From the NCBI RefSeq assembly GCF_004354365.1, contig NZ_SJCY01000002.1, positions 310,001-374,000 on the forward strand: DNA of 64,000 nucleotides, written 5' to 3'. Below are positions 45,501 through 54,100 of the stretch, one piece after another; the first letter of the stretch is position 1, and every line of letters starts with the position of its first letter. The stretch comes from Pedobacter changchengzhani (GTDB lineage: Bacteria; Bacteroidota; Bacteroidia; Sphingobacteriales; Sphingobacteriaceae). The position numbers and the translations under genes were made by a program. Below the pieces are notes generated by a model, which did not search any database, was not told the DNA's origin, and saw only the letters and a list, made by a program, of their open reading frames with translations.

Positions 45501-46300
45501 TGATTAAACCAGCCGTACTTTAAATCGGTGATACGAGACAACGAAAAAACAGCAAATAATAAGAGTGTTCCTAAAACGGGATAACCTCTTTTCGCAATTA
45601 ACGAACTTAACGAATTGAAAAACATTAAGATGCAAAGCAAACCCGAAACAAACAGCCAAACTTGAGGCAATGAGTTAATACGATCAAGGTTATCACCTTT
45701 TGATTTTAAAGCAAAAAGGAATTTGTTATCTATACTTTTAATTTCATAGCTATCTTTATCGGTAAAATTAGCAAGCGTTAAAGTTTTCGAATCTGATAAC
45801 AGCGGGTCGATATCATTTTTAAAAAATTGATTTTCCTTAACTGAGTAGTTAGACTGGATTGCAATTAAGAAAACGAAAGTAAAGTTTTGATCGGTTTTTT
45901 TAACAACCTCATACCATCCGTTAGAAAAAAATAGCACCGAGCTACCTTCTTTTATGCTTTTTGGATTAATATCGCCAACTTTAAATGTGGTCCAAAATTT
46001 AAGATTGTTATTTTGGTACGTTAACAAATTAATGCCGTAACTGCGGTAAGCGTTTAAAAAATTTAAGCTAAGTTTAGGGTTTAAATGAAATTTTTTGGCA
46101 TTTTGAAGCAAGCTTTTGTTGTGGATTAAGGCACTTACAACTTGTTCTTTAGCGTTTAATTTTTTCTCGAGACTTTTAGATTCGCGAGCTAAAATATCAG
46201 CCGGGGTATTAAAAATATTTAGTGAAATTGAGGTTGCGATTAAGCAACAACCTAATATTAACAGTAAAAATCTAATTTTAGCCCCTATGCTCATTTTCAT
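42557..46300 (-). CDS. Large NtrY-like membrane sensor histidine kinase
   Basis: A 1247-residue kinase. The first ~450 residues carry many hydrophobic helices, then an extracellular sensor region, two further helices, a HAMP segment (TSPLTFIQQSISKTKIGQRN), the phosphoacceptor His in QVAHEIKNPLTPL (~1037), and N, G1 and G2 boxes (NNLFKNAIEA, DNGKGIP, GTGLGLAF). The NPLTPL H-box is typical of NtrY-type kinases. No response regulator gene is adjacent. A TAAATTTA element ends 5 nt before the ATG. Confidence 0.9.
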   Translation of the reverse strand: MKMSIGAKIRFLLLILGCCLIATSISLNIFNTPADILARESKSLEKKLNAKEQVVSALIHNKSLLQNAKKFHLNPKLSLNFLNAYRSYGINLLTYQNNNLKFWTTFKVGDINPKSIKEGSSVLFFSNGWYEVVKKTDQNFTFVFLIAIQSNYSVKENQFFKNDIDPLLSDSKTLTLANFTDKDSYEIKSIDNKFLFALKSKGDNLDRINSLPQVWLFVSGLLCILMFFNSLSSLIAKRGYPVLGTLLLFAVFSLSRITDLKYGWFNHRFNLALFDPKIYSQSTQMPSLGDFLLNVIFSTWLLLFVYNHIQKCQFIKIIKESKIAGLIIQTSFILLIGALAFFMDELFLGLILNSKINFDIINILKLGGTSWVSIVILCLIWFQIYLVAVITVSLSKQLNVTNRERLILFLTAFSGFFLYKLVTDFTAFFIVYALVVFLVGRILYVKQTRFSIGLVAVIFFCLAFNTSIKYIKYKDIKERNFRETLAQKVQSSDDPNAIVALGNLEKKILTDKFLINYFNNNVTGNYAVLKNHIKDLMDGYLSRYDYKIYDYNRFETAINDNGQPISKYKYLVESGAIKIDASNYFYKVNNTFGYQDYFGILPVLKEDNLMGTLIIEFRSKPYNFNNRLPDLLSDAKMVNDEEFKNYSIALYSYNKLLNQSGNYTFPLDGNIFKGKVEDFVFFNDSQQQGTVLKRYNHLIYKPKENKMVVITKEKIDYIERLAALSFFFLVFIIFSFLLYGLIWLIRNLDNEHVGWFSINRSLMINANKILYKTRIQVTIVLSVVATLLVVGWTTYFYMDREYRGQQDVLIKDKIRKVQQNFEKQVFSDGKIKTDDKATADFITFADINNADLNLYDTTGTLLMSTNPKLFSNKIISKKMGAMAYIYLDKMHRSEYINTEEKIGLLTYAAAYAPIRNAQNKTIAYISLPNYSNEAEYKDKIALFVSNLINIYALVFVGIGVLAVFLANQITSPLTFIQQSISKTKIGQRNEPIIWRRHDEIGLLIKEYNSMIAALEESALKLARSERESAWREMAKQVAHEIKNPLTPLKLGVQLLEKSWKENDPNFELKFNKFSKSFIEQIDSLSKIASEFSNFAKMPETNLEKLSIEPIIDQAREVFKSAENVEINIFNNLQVNAHIFGDRDQLLRTFNNLFKNAIEATEDERMCVINVILHNDFEHILIEVKDNGKGIPATFYDKIFVPNFTTKTSGTGLGLAFVKQAVENAGGKISFSSPDNRGTSFYIDFPIV

Positions 46301-46430
46301 CTATATAAATTTATGAACTGCTTTTGATAATCATCCTCTAATTTAATTATCAAACTTTGATTGACAGCAATGGTTTTGGTTAAAACGCTTTAACTACAAA
46401 ATACTTATCTACCTTAAATGGATGGATAAA

Positions 46431-46467
46431 AAAACAACGCCATAAACGATGTGCTTATGGCGTTGTT
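46431..46467 (-). terminator. Terminator after fabD
   Basis: aacaacgccataa / ttatggcgttgtt gives a perfect 13-bp stem with a 9-nt loop; on the minus strand it is followed by a T-run. Confidence 0.88.
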
Positions 46468-46485
46468 CATATGTGCAAAAAGAGA

Positions 46486-47364
46486 TTATAAAGAAGCGCT
46501 ACTTGTAGCAACCTCTCTACTCACTTTTTTAACCAAGCCTTGCAAAACATTTCCGGGGCCAACTTCTACAAAATCTGTTGCACCATCGGCTAGCATATTT
46601 TCTACGGTTTGTGTCCAACGTACGGCTCCGGTTAATTGTTTAATTAAATTTTCTTTAATCTGCGATGGAACGGTATAAGGTTTCGCATCAATATTTTGGT
46701 AAACAGGGCAAATTGGAACAGCAATAGGAGTGCTTTCTATTGCGGCCTGTAATTCTATTTTTGCGGGCTCCATTAATGGAGAGTGGAACGCGCCGCCAAC
46801 ATTTAATTTAAGTGCTCTTTTTGCGCCGGCTTCTGTTAGTTTAGTGCAAGCCAAATCGATACCTTCAATACTACCAGAAATAACCAATTGACCAGGGCAA
46901 TTATAATTTGCCGGTACAACTACCTCATTAATCTCAGCACAAATTTTCTCTACTACATCATCGGCTAAACCCAATATTGCCGCCATGGTAGATGGTTGTG
47001 CTTCGCAGGCTTTTTGCATTGCGTTAGCTCTGGCAATTACCAATTTAAATCCATCTTCAAAGGTTAAAGCATTTGCAGCTACCAAGGCCGAAAACTCTCC
47101 TAAAGAATGTCCTGCAACCATATCTGGCTTAAAATCTTCGCCCAAAATTTGGGCTAAAATAACCGAGTGAAGAAATATTGCAGGCTGTGTAACATTGGTT
47201 TGTTTCAACTCCTCATCAGTACCGCTAAACATTATATCGCTAATGCGGAAACCAATTATTTCATTTGCCAATTCGAATAAATTGGCACCGAGCGGATTCT
47301 CATAAAGATCCTTACCCATGCCAACAAACTGTGCCCCCTGTCCGGGGAAAATATATGCCTTCAT
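46486..47364 (-). CDS. fabD: Malonyl-CoA:ACP transacylase
   Basis: A 292-residue fatty-acid synthesis enzyme that loads malonate on acyl carrier protein. It has GQGAQ at 8-12, the nucleophile Ser87 in AGHSLGEF, and the His of GGAFHSPLM (~195). Length and C-terminal VGPGNVLQGLVKK fit the family. No other fab genes are adjacent. Confidence 0.97.
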   Translation of the reverse strand: MKAYIFPGQGAQFVGMGKDLYENPLGANLFELANEIIGFRISDIMFSGTDEELKQTNVTQPAIFLHSVILAQILGEDFKPDMVAGHSLGEFSALVAANALTFEDGFKLVIARANAMQKACEAQPSTMAAILGLADDVVEKICAEINEVVVPANYNCPGQLVISGSIEGIDLACTKLTEAGAKRALKLNVGGAFHSPLMEPAKIELQAAIESTPIAVPICPVYQNIDAKPYTVPSQIKENLIKQLTGAVRWTQTVENMLADGATDFVEVGPGNVLQGLVKKVSREVATSSASL

Positions 47365-47438
47365 ACCACTTGATCCCCTAAATGGGGAATTAATTGTTTA
47401 GTAAATATTATTTATCCTTACCCTTTTAGGGGCAGGGG

Positions 47439-48074
47439 TCAATGTAAATTGGCTGTAACTAACCTTAAAAATTCGGCTCTGGTTTTGTCGTTACTTAAAA
47501 AAGTACCTGTAAATGCAGAAGTTGTAGTTACCGAATTTTGTTTTTGTATGCCTCGCATTGCCATGCAAAGGTGCTTACATTCAATAACTACGGCTACACC
47601 CATCGGCAATAAAGTATCTTGTATGCAATCTCTAATTTCGTTGGTTAATCGTTCTTGTACTTGTAACCTGCGGGCAAAAGCATCTACTACCCGAGGGATT
47701 TTGCTCAGGCCAACAATCTTTCCATTCGGGATGTAAGCAATATGCGCTTTACCAAAAAATGGCAACATGTGGTGTTCGCACATCGAATAAACTTCAATAT
47801 CTTTAACCACAACCATTTGGCTATAATCCTCTTCAAACATGGCCGATTTTAAAATTTCGTTCGGTTTTAAATCATAACCATGCGTTAAATATTGTAATGC
47901 TTTAGCCACGCGTTCGGGCGTTTTTAACAAGCCTTCCCGCTCAGGGTCTTCGCCCAATTGCGTAATAATATCTTTGTAGTGCGATGCAACTGCCGTAACT
48001 TTAGTTTCATCATAGCGGTCTATTTTTGCATATCCACCATTAAATTCTTCGTTAAAAATATCGTTTTTATCCAT
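47439..48074 (-). CDS. folE: GTP cyclohydrolase I
   Basis: A 211-residue enzyme converting GTP to dihydroneopterin triphosphate. The zinc site [19 protein letters not shown] and [19 protein letters not shown] are clear. It is 14 bp downstream of queD, so both pterin enzymes are coexpressed. Confidence 0.97.
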   Translation of the reverse strand: MDKNDIFNEEFNGGYAKIDRYDETKVTAVASHYKDIITQLGEDPEREGLLKTPERVAKALQYLTHGYDLKPNEILKSAMFEEDYSQMVVVKDIEVYSMCEHHMLPFFGKAHIAYIPNGKIVGLSKIPRVVDAFARRLQVQERLTNEIRDCIQDTLLPMGVAVVIECKHLCMAMRGIQKQNSVTTTSAFTGTFLSNDKTRAEFLRLVTANLH

Positions 48075-48088
48075 TTAAGTGCTTTTGT

Positions 48089-48499
48089 TTAGCCAAAATA
48101 TTCTACAAAATTCTTCTCTGTTTCGTACAATTTTACCGAATGTAAAATTGCACCACTTTCAGAAATATGTGGTAATAATTGATCCCAAATGGCAATCGCC
48201 AAGTTCTCTGTAGATGCCAATTTATCTTTCATAAAAGAGACATCTAAATTTAAGTTTTTATGGTCTATTAAATCTACAGCGTAAGTATTAATCACGTCTT
48301 TAAGCCACTTTAAATCGACAAGAAATCCTGTTTCTGGATTAATTTCACCCTTAACCGTAACAAAAAGGTCATAATTATGGCCATGCCAATTTGGATTTGA
48401 ACATTTGCCAAAAACCTCTTCATTTTTTTCGTCACTCCAATCCGGACGAGCCAATTTGTGGGCTGCGTTAAATGAAGCTTTTCTCGTTATATAAATCAT
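48089..48499 (-). CDS. queD: 6-carboxytetrahydropterin / 6-pyruvoyl tetrahydropterin synthase family (QueD)
   Basis: A 136-residue T-fold protein with zinc ligands in FNAAHKL and WHGHNYDLFV and the catalytic Cys in GKCSNPN. It uses the folE product on the route to queuosine, or possibly a tetrahydropterin. With folE directly downstream the pair forms a pterin operon. Which of the two products is made is not decided by the sequence. A TATATTTG element (48523-48516) lies 16 nt upstream. Confidence 0.9.
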   Translation of the reverse strand: MIYITRKASFNAAHKLARPDWSDEKNEEVFGKCSNPNWHGHNYDLFVTVKGEINPETGFLVDLKWLKDVINTYAVDLIDHKNLNLDVSFMKDKLASTENLAIAIWDQLLPHISESGAILHSVKLYETEKNFVEYFG

Positions 48500-48656
48500 C
48501 GTATTAAAATATGTGCAAATATACGTTTTAAGCTGAAAGCAAAAAGACTAAAGCTTAAAGTTAAAAAACGGATAGAATCGTACGGTTACTGTAATCATCC
48601 CACAATGAAAAGCTTTAGAAATTATACTTATTAAAACAATCTGCTAATTTTACAAG

Positions 48657-49289
48657 ATGAAAACATTAATTGTTGCAGCCACAAAAGCAGAACTTACCTA
48701 TTTTTATCAACACTTTAATTTATCGGGAAATGATTTTATCCAATCTAAAACATTTGATGTTTTAATTACCGGTGTAGGTATGGTTGCAACGGCGTACGCG
48801 CTGGGTAAGCACTTAAATTTATCGAGATATAACCTTGTTTTAAACTTAGGAATAGCAGGCTGCTTTGATCGAACCATAAAATTGGGAAGTGTCTTGAACA
48901 TTACCGAAGATGTATTTGCCGAATTGGGTGCACAAAATGGCAACGATTTTTTGAGTATTAAACAATTGGGTTTTGGGGAGAATGCTTATACGTCAAAATC
49001 TGAAACAAAAATTGATTTGCCTAAAGTTAAAGGCATTTCGGTTAATTGTGTAACAGGAAATGAAAATACCATAAAACGCTTAATTGATAGCTTCAATCCG
49101 ATAACTGAAAGTATGGAGGGCGCAGCTGTTTTTTATGCATGCGATAAAGAAAAAATAGATTGTTTGCAAATTAGAAGCATATCTAACTACGTTGAAGCTA
49201 GAAATAAAGACAACTGGAAAGTTGGCCTTGCTATTGAAAACTTAAACAGTTGGGCAATCGACTTTGTTGAAAAACATACGATGGTTTAG
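48657..49289 (+). CDS. mqnB: Futalosine hydrolase
   Basis: A 210-residue nucleoside-phosphorylase-like hydrolase of the futalosine menaquinone pathway, removing the purine from futalosine. The conserved NLGIAGCFD and the TESMEGAAVFYAC substrate loop are present. mqnD lies 0.9 kb downstream, supporting the assignment over MTA/SAH nucleosidase. TAATTTTA ends 4 nt before the ATG. The last ~137 bp of the gene are duplicated at 49957-50093. Confidence 0.9.
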   Translation: MKTLIVAATKAELTYFYQHFNLSGNDFIQSKTFDVLITGVGMVATAYALGKHLNLSRYNLVLNLGIAGCFDRTIKLGSVLNITEDVFAELGAQNGNDFLSIKQLGFGENAYTSKSETKIDLPKVKGISVNCVTGNENTIKRLIDSFNPITESMEGAAVFYACDKEKIDCLQIRSISNYVEARNKDNWKVGLAIENLNSWAIDFVEKHTMV

Positions 49290-49370
49290 TGATGGTTGGT
49301 GATAACACCAACCAGAAGGATGTTCATCAACCAGAGGAAGAGCCCCCCTTGGTTGGTGTTATCACCAACA
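49153..49370. repeat. Direct repeat, left copy (mqnB tail plus REP pair)
   Basis: 218 bp that recur at 49957-50174 with two substitutions, an offset of 804 bp. It covers the last 45 codons of mqnB and two palindromes: GGTTGGTGATAACACCAACC at 49294-49313 and its reverse-complement form at 49351-49369. Confidence 0.95.
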
Positions 49371-49411
49371 AATAAACATCACCAACTGATAAAATTCTTA
49401 TATTGCTAAAT

Positions 49412-49921
49412 ATGCAATCTAATATAGAATTTTTCACGGCAACGTGTTTAAATTGGCAAAACCTTCTTTCGCCAGAAAAACACAAAGAAATTGTTTTATC
49501 TAGCTTAAAATTTTTAGTCGATGAAAATAGAATTTGGATTTATGGATATGTCATTATGCCTAATCATGTGCATATATTATGGCGAAAACAAGACCTATGG
49601 ATAGACAAAAGCATTCAACAACAATTTTTGAAGTTTACTGCACAGCAAATAAAATTTAATTTGATTGCAAATTTCCCAAATGAATTAGAAAAATACAAAA
49701 GTTCACAAGCTGACAGAAATTATCATTTTTGGGAGAGAAGACCATATAGTGCTACAATGAATAGCCGAAGAGTTTTAGAACAGAAATTAGATTACATTCA
49801 TTACAATCCAGTAAAAAAGGAATTTTGTACCTTACCTGAAGATTATATCTATTCTTCGGCCAAATATTATTTACTAGGCCAAGAAAACAAATTGGTTACG
49901 CACTATATGGAGCATATATAA
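49412..49921 (+). mobile_element. REP-associated tyrosine transposase (RAYT)
   Basis: A 169-residue Y1-type transposase with the HUH motif MPNHVHILW (HVH) and the RAYT-type C-terminus YIHYNPVKKEFCTLPEDYIYSSA. It lacks a TnpB partner, and it is flanked by palindromes with the same core (GGTTGGTG-ataa-CACCAACC) on both sides, as RAYT genes are by REP/BIME sequences. ATG at 49412 is chosen over TTG at 49403. The catalytic Tyr is expected in the C-terminal helix, near the YIHYNPV segment. Confidence 0.88.
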
Positions 49922-49930
49922 ATTATTGAT

Positions 49931-49950
49931 GGTTGGTGATAACACCAACC
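49931..49950. repeat. REP-type palindrome downstream of RAYT
   Basis: GGTTGGTGATAACACCAACC, identical to the palindromes at 49294 and 50098. It is followed by agaagga, after which the sequence jumps directly into the interior of mqnB. Confidence 0.9.
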
Positions 49951-49956
49951 AGAAGG

Positions 49957-50093
49957 AAATAGATTGTTTGCAAATTAGAAGCATATCTAACTACGTTGAA
50001 GCTAGAAATAAAGACAACTGGAAAGTTGGCCTTGCTATTGAAAACTTAAACAGTTGGGCAATCGACTTTGTTGAAAAACATACGATGGTTTAG
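49957..50093 (+). pseudogene. Duplicated 3' end of mqnB
   Basis: Identical to the last 137 bp of mqnB up to the TAG stop. It has no start, so it is not translated as MqnB. Its upstream junction falls immediately after a REP palindrome. Confidence 0.93.
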
Positions 50094-50174
50094 TGATGGT
50101 TGGTGATAACACCAACCAGAAGGATGTTCATCAACCAGAGGACGAGGCCCCCTTGGTTGGTGTTATCACCAACC
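50094..50174. repeat. REP pair (BIME-like), right copy
   Basis: The palindrome at 50098-50117 and its reverse-complement partner at 50155-50173 are separated by ~37 bp. This is the right end of the 218-bp direct repeat. The remainder up to mqnD shows no gene. Confidence 0.85.
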
Positions 50175-50219
50175 AACAAGATATGAATTAGATATGACGA
50201 TTTAATATTATGCAGTACC

Positions 50220-50227
50220 TAATTTTG
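50220..50227 (+). promoter_or_regulatory. -7 element 5 nt before mqnD
   Basis: TAATTTTG matches TAnnTTTG and ends 5 nt before ATG 50233. No -33 box at the usual distance. Confidence 0.5.
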
Positions 50228-50232
50228 ATTCT

Positions 50233-51180
50233 ATGAAGCTTACACTCGGTTTTTCACCCTGCCCAAATGATACTTTTATTTTCGATGCACTTATTCACCA
50301 TAAAATTGATACCGAAGGTTTAGAATTTGAAGTAGTTTTCGATGATGTGGAAACCCTAAACCAGAAAGCATTAAAAGGCGAATTAGATATAACAAAACTT
50401 AGCTTCCACGCGTTTGCTTACGCTACCGATAAATATGCGCTTTTAGATGCCGGCAGTGCCTTAGGTTTTGGTGTTGGGCCACTATTAATTAGTAAAAAAT
50501 ATACAATTGATAGTTTACAGTTGACAGTTGAAAATTCTCAAGCATTAAATAGCAGTTCTCAAACACTAAGTGCAAGTTCTGAGTTGCCTGTCGACGATGA
50601 GCAATCTCATCACTCATCACTCAAAACTCATCACTCAAATCTAAAAATCGGCATTCCCGGCAAATACACCACGGCAAATTTTTTATTAGGCATTGCTTAT
50701 CCGCAACTGCAAAATAAGGAAGTGTTGGTTTTTTCGGGAATTGAATCAGCTTTGCTGGAAGATAAAATAGATTTAGGTTTAATTATACACGAAAACCGTT
50801 TTACCTACCAAGACAAAGGCTTAAATAAAATTATCGATTTAGGTGATTACTGGGAAAAACTTACAGGCTGCGCAATTCCGCTTGGTGGCATCGTAATTAA
50901 CAGGAAACTAGCACATGAGGTGCAGTTAAAAGTAAATCGTTTGATCAGAAAATCAGTAGAATACGCTTTCGAAAACCCAAAATCAAGTTTAGAATTTATC
51001 CGCAAACATGCGCAAGAAATGGATGAAGCTGTAATGTATAAACACATTGAACTTTATGTAAATAAATACAGCATCAATTTAGGTAATGAAGGTAGAAAAG
51101 CAATTGATACGCTCTTCAAACTCGCAACCGAGAGAAATATAATCCCTCCCATTCAAAACAATTTATATGTTACCGAATGA
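50233..51180 (+). CDS. mqnD: 1,4-dihydroxy-6-naphthoate synthase with internal insertion
   Basis: The enzyme converts cyclic dehypoxanthine futalosine to 1,4-dihydroxy-6-naphthoate. The N-terminal LGFSPCPNDTFIFDAL and the later GKYTTANFLLGIAYP and CAIPLGGIVINRKL are family signatures. At 315 residues it is ~40 longer than usual. The excess lies at residues ~92-137, a Ser/His/Gln-rich stretch encoded by low-complexity DNA (tcatcactcatcactc). The flanks resume the conserved fold, so the insert is in frame and probably a surface loop. Confidence 0.9.
   Translation: MKLTLGFSPCPNDTFIFDALIHHKIDTEGLEFEVVFDDVETLNQKALKGELDITKLSFHAFAYATDKYALLDAGSALGFGVGPLLISKKYTIDSLQLTVENSQALNSSSQTLSASSELPVDDEQSHHSSLKTHHSNLKIGIPGKYTTANFLLGIAYPQLQNKEVLVFSGIESALLEDKIDLGLIIHENRFTYQDKGLNKIIDLGDYWEKLTGCAIPLGGIVINRKLAHEVQLKVNRLIRKSVEYAFENPKSSLEFIRKHAQEMDEAVMYKHIELYVNKYSINLGNEGRKAIDTLFKLATERNIIPPIQNNLYVTE
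50507..50643. repeat. Low-complexity insertion inside mqnD
   Basis: Starts with agtttacagttgacagttg and ends with catcactc repeats and ctcaaatct. The same ctcaaatct ending follows simple repeats at 61389-61421 and occurs at ~51224. It resembles intergenic filler more than coding DNA. Confidence 0.65.
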
Positions 51181-51250
51181 AAAAGTTATAAGTAGTAGGC
51201 TTTAAGTGACCTGCCTTGGTACTCGATACTCAAATCTTCACACTAAAAAC

Positions 51251-51946
51251 CTAACTCACCAAAAGCTTGTAGCCTTTACCATGCACATTAATTATTTCTA
51301 CAGCAGGATCTTCTCTTAAATACTTACGCAACTTGCTTAAAAAAACATCCATACTGCGGCCGTTAAAATAATTATCATCGTGCCAAATGGTTAATAATGC
51401 TTCTTCTCTGGTTAAAACAGCATTCATTTTTAAGCACAATAAGCGCAATAATTCTGCTTCTTTAGTCGATAACTTTTGTTGCACACCATCATGAACAATA
51501 ATTTGCGTGGTGTAATCAAAATTATATTTGCCAATAGAGAAATTAGTTTCTACTGTTTCATCGGCACCATCATTTCTGTTGGCAGTACGCTTAAACATGG
51601 CATTTATTCTTAAAAGTAGTTCTTCTATTCTAAAGGGTTTTGTAATGTAATCATCGCCACCTAAATCATAAGCCGCAGCTTTATCTTCTAACATGGTTTT
51701 TGCAGTAGCAAATATTATGGGCACCTGTGTATTTGTTTTCCTGATGTCTTTACCTAAAGTAAAACCATCTTTTTTTGGCATCATTACATCGAGGATACAA
51801 AGGTCGAATTTTTGTTTATTAAAAGCCTTTAATCCCTCGTCTCCATCGGTACACAAAACCACATCAAATTTACCCTTCAACTCCAAATAATCTTGCAACA
51901 AAAGACCCAAATTTGGATCATCTTCAACTAAAAGAATCTTTTTCAT
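51251..51946 (-). CDS. OmpR-family response regulator
   Basis: A 231-residue regulator with receiver domain (acidic pair at 9-10, phosphoacceptor D53 in CILDVMMPKKDGF, Lys in YITKPFRIEEL) and a C-terminal winged helix (about 135-230, LSTKEAELLRLLCLK, RSMDVFLSKLRKYL). It lies 116 bp downstream of a histidine kinase on the same strand, its likely partner. Confidence 0.94.
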   Translation of the reverse strand: MKKILLVEDDPNLGLLLQDYLELKGKFDVVLCTDGDEGLKAFNKQKFDLCILDVMMPKKDGFTLGKDIRKTNTQVPIIFATAKTMLEDKAAAYDLGGDDYITKPFRIEELLLRINAMFKRTANRNDGADETVETNFSIGKYNFDYTTQIIVHDGVQQKLSTKEAELLRLLCLKMNAVLTREEALLTIWHDDNYFNGRSMDVFLSKLRKYLREDPAVEIINVHGKGYKLLVS

Positions 51947-52062
51947 GTTTATATTTCTGTTTATAACCGATGTAATAAGTGCACTTTAAAATTTTAATTG
52001 CTTGAGTAAATCAATGGCAAAGAGCGTATTTTTTTTTACAACCAAGGTAATACTGTCGGGGT

Positions 52063-53898
52063 TTAGTGTAAAGGTAAGGTTATTTCGAATGTTGTTCCTT
52101 TATCTTTTTCGCTAAATACCTTAATGGTACCGTTTAGTTGCTTTATGATATCTTGCACATAGTTGAGGCCAAGACCAAAACCTTTTACATCGTGTAAGTT
52201 ACCTGTGGGTACCCTATAAAATTGATCGAATATTCTTTTAGCGTGTTCTTTATTAATTCCAATACCTTTATCGCTAACCTCTATAACTATATTTTTGCCA
52301 ACATTTTTTGTAACTATATTTATTATTGGATCGTTGGCGCTGTACTTATTTGCATTATCAATTAAATTAAAAATTACATTTGATAAGTGTAGCTCATCTC
52401 CAAAAACAATAGCATTGTTTGCGTCGGTATTTATGTTAACTACAGCATTTCTTTTTTGCAGTTGCAATTCCATACTATCTAACACAATAACAATTAAATC
52501 ATTTACATCTACCTCACCATTCTCCATTTTGATTTCGTTTTTTTCTAATCGGGCTATGCTTAACACACGCTCAATATGATTACCCAAACGCACATTTTCA
52601 TCATAAATAATACCTGCAAGCCTTTTAACTCTACTCTTATCGTCAGTAATCTCGGGGTCTTTTAAAGCTTCGCTTGCAATCATAATCGTAGCTACGGGCG
52701 TTTTAAATTCATGAGTCATGTTATTTATAAAATCCGTTTTCATTTCAGAAAGTTTCTTCTGTTTTAGTATGGCGTAAAGTGTGTAACTAAAAATGAACAG
52801 TAGAATAAGCAACAAACCAACCGAAGAGGCCACAGTAGCGCTCAAATTGGTTAAAATTGCCGCATTCTTATTAGGGAAACTTAACAAAAGCAAGCCCGGA
52901 TCGCGAATTAAATCGTTGCTAAAAAGGGTTGTTTTATAGGTGTTTTCTGCCGTAAACTTTACATTCGGATTGGAGCTTTTTACATAAATTGATGAATCTT
53001 TTTTGGCAAGTTTAATTTGATAACTATACGCTTGAGTGATATTATTATTGAGCAATTCCTTTCTTAAAATGGTATCAATTAGCCCAAAATTTATTCTTTT
53101 GTTTAAAGGAATATTTATTTGGGCCATTTCTTTGGCAACATCTTCTAGCTGTAAAAGGTTGCTTGCAATTAGCGTTGTCGAATCAGAATTTATAAATCGT
53201 ACCTTTTGCTCGAAATCTTTTTTTGCCAGTAAGTCTTCTTTTTTAAATTGGGTTAGCATCTCCTTTTGCCTTGTTGGCAAAGAAATTAGCACAATGTTGT
53301 TGGTGTTTGGGTCAACTGCAGCGTAGCGGATAGAATCTGGTAAGTTATTAGCCGTAAAATTTAAACTTCTCTTTCCTGTGGGCGTAAATTTCGTAGAAAT
53401 ACTTCCACCTAAAATGTTGTAATTCTCATCTACATTCGCAAAAACATCAATTTTTACAGGCGAATTTGTGTTTTGTCCATTTCGCGCATCCGCAGCCTTA
53501 AAATCGGCTTCTGATAAAATTACAGGTTTCCGATAATAAGACCTGATAATACTATCTTGACTGGTAAGTTCTGCTTCGATTTTACGCTGGTTACTGAGGC
53601 GATTACGATCCAATAGGGTTTCGTAATTTTTCTTTAAATCGGCCAATTCAATTGCCCGTCTTTTTACATCAATTGTTCGCTTTCGTTTGTTATTTACTTG
53701 GCGCGTATTAAAATGATTAAATGCATTTCGTTTTTGAATTTTATTAACTACAGCATTAAGGGTTTGGTTCACTTGCTCATCAAACAACTGCGATTTTAGG
53801 TTGTACGATTCCCTAATGTAATACATTTGCATTACAAAAACGCCGAGCAAAGCCACCGTCATCAGTATTGTAATAAACCAAAAACTTGTTTTTTTCAT
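52063..53898 (-). CDS. Sensor histidine kinase
   Basis: A 611-residue kinase with two transmembrane helices (about 8-26 and 350-372) bracketing a large periplasmic sensor, the phosphoacceptor His in NNMTHEFKTPVATI (~389), and N/G boxes (FNLIDNANKYS, DKGIGI, GFGLGLNYV). It is upstream of the OmpR-type regulator. The signal sensed is unknown. Confidence 0.93.
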   Translation of the reverse strand: MKKTSFWFITILMTVALLGVFVMQMYYIRESYNLKSQLFDEQVNQTLNAVVNKIQKRNAFNHFNTRQVNNKRKRTIDVKRRAIELADLKKNYETLLDRNRLSNQRKIEAELTSQDSIIRSYYRKPVILSEADFKAADARNGQNTNSPVKIDVFANVDENYNILGGSISTKFTPTGKRSLNFTANNLPDSIRYAAVDPNTNNIVLISLPTRQKEMLTQFKKEDLLAKKDFEQKVRFINSDSTTLIASNLLQLEDVAKEMAQINIPLNKRINFGLIDTILRKELLNNNITQAYSYQIKLAKKDSSIYVKSSNPNVKFTAENTYKTTLFSNDLIRDPGLLLLSFPNKNAAILTNLSATVASSVGLLLILLFIFSYTLYAILKQKKLSEMKTDFINNMTHEFKTPVATIMIASEALKDPEITDDKSRVKRLAGIIYDENVRLGNHIERVLSIARLEKNEIKMENGEVDVNDLIVIVLDSMELQLQKRNAVVNINTDANNAIVFGDELHLSNVIFNLIDNANKYSANDPIINIVTKNVGKNIVIEVSDKGIGINKEHAKRIFDQFYRVPTGNLHDVKGFGLGLNYVQDIIKQLNGTIKVFSEKDKGTTFEITLPLH

Positions 53899-54040
53899 TT
53901 ATAAATTGGAACCACTTCAATATGTAGAACTAAATTCTTAATTCAAAATTAATAATGCTTAAGATTATGCAGTTGTTTTTAACATAATTTAACAACGCGC
54001 TAGTGCATTGATGGCAAAAGCTTTACAAAACTTAGTGCAT

Positions 54041-54072
54041 AAAAAAATGCCGAAATTAATATTCCGGCATTT
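54041..54072 (-). terminator. Terminator after the DUF3127 operon
   Basis: aaatgccgaaat / attccggcattt makes a stem with one mismatch; the minus strand continues with TTTTTTT. Confidence 0.8.
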
Positions 54073-54100
54073 AACGTTGTTTAGCTTAAAAAAAGACTCT

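Noticed and set aside
49412..49921. Canonical IS200/IS605 element
   Set aside because: No TnpB, and the C-terminal motifs and REP surroundings fit a RAYT instead.
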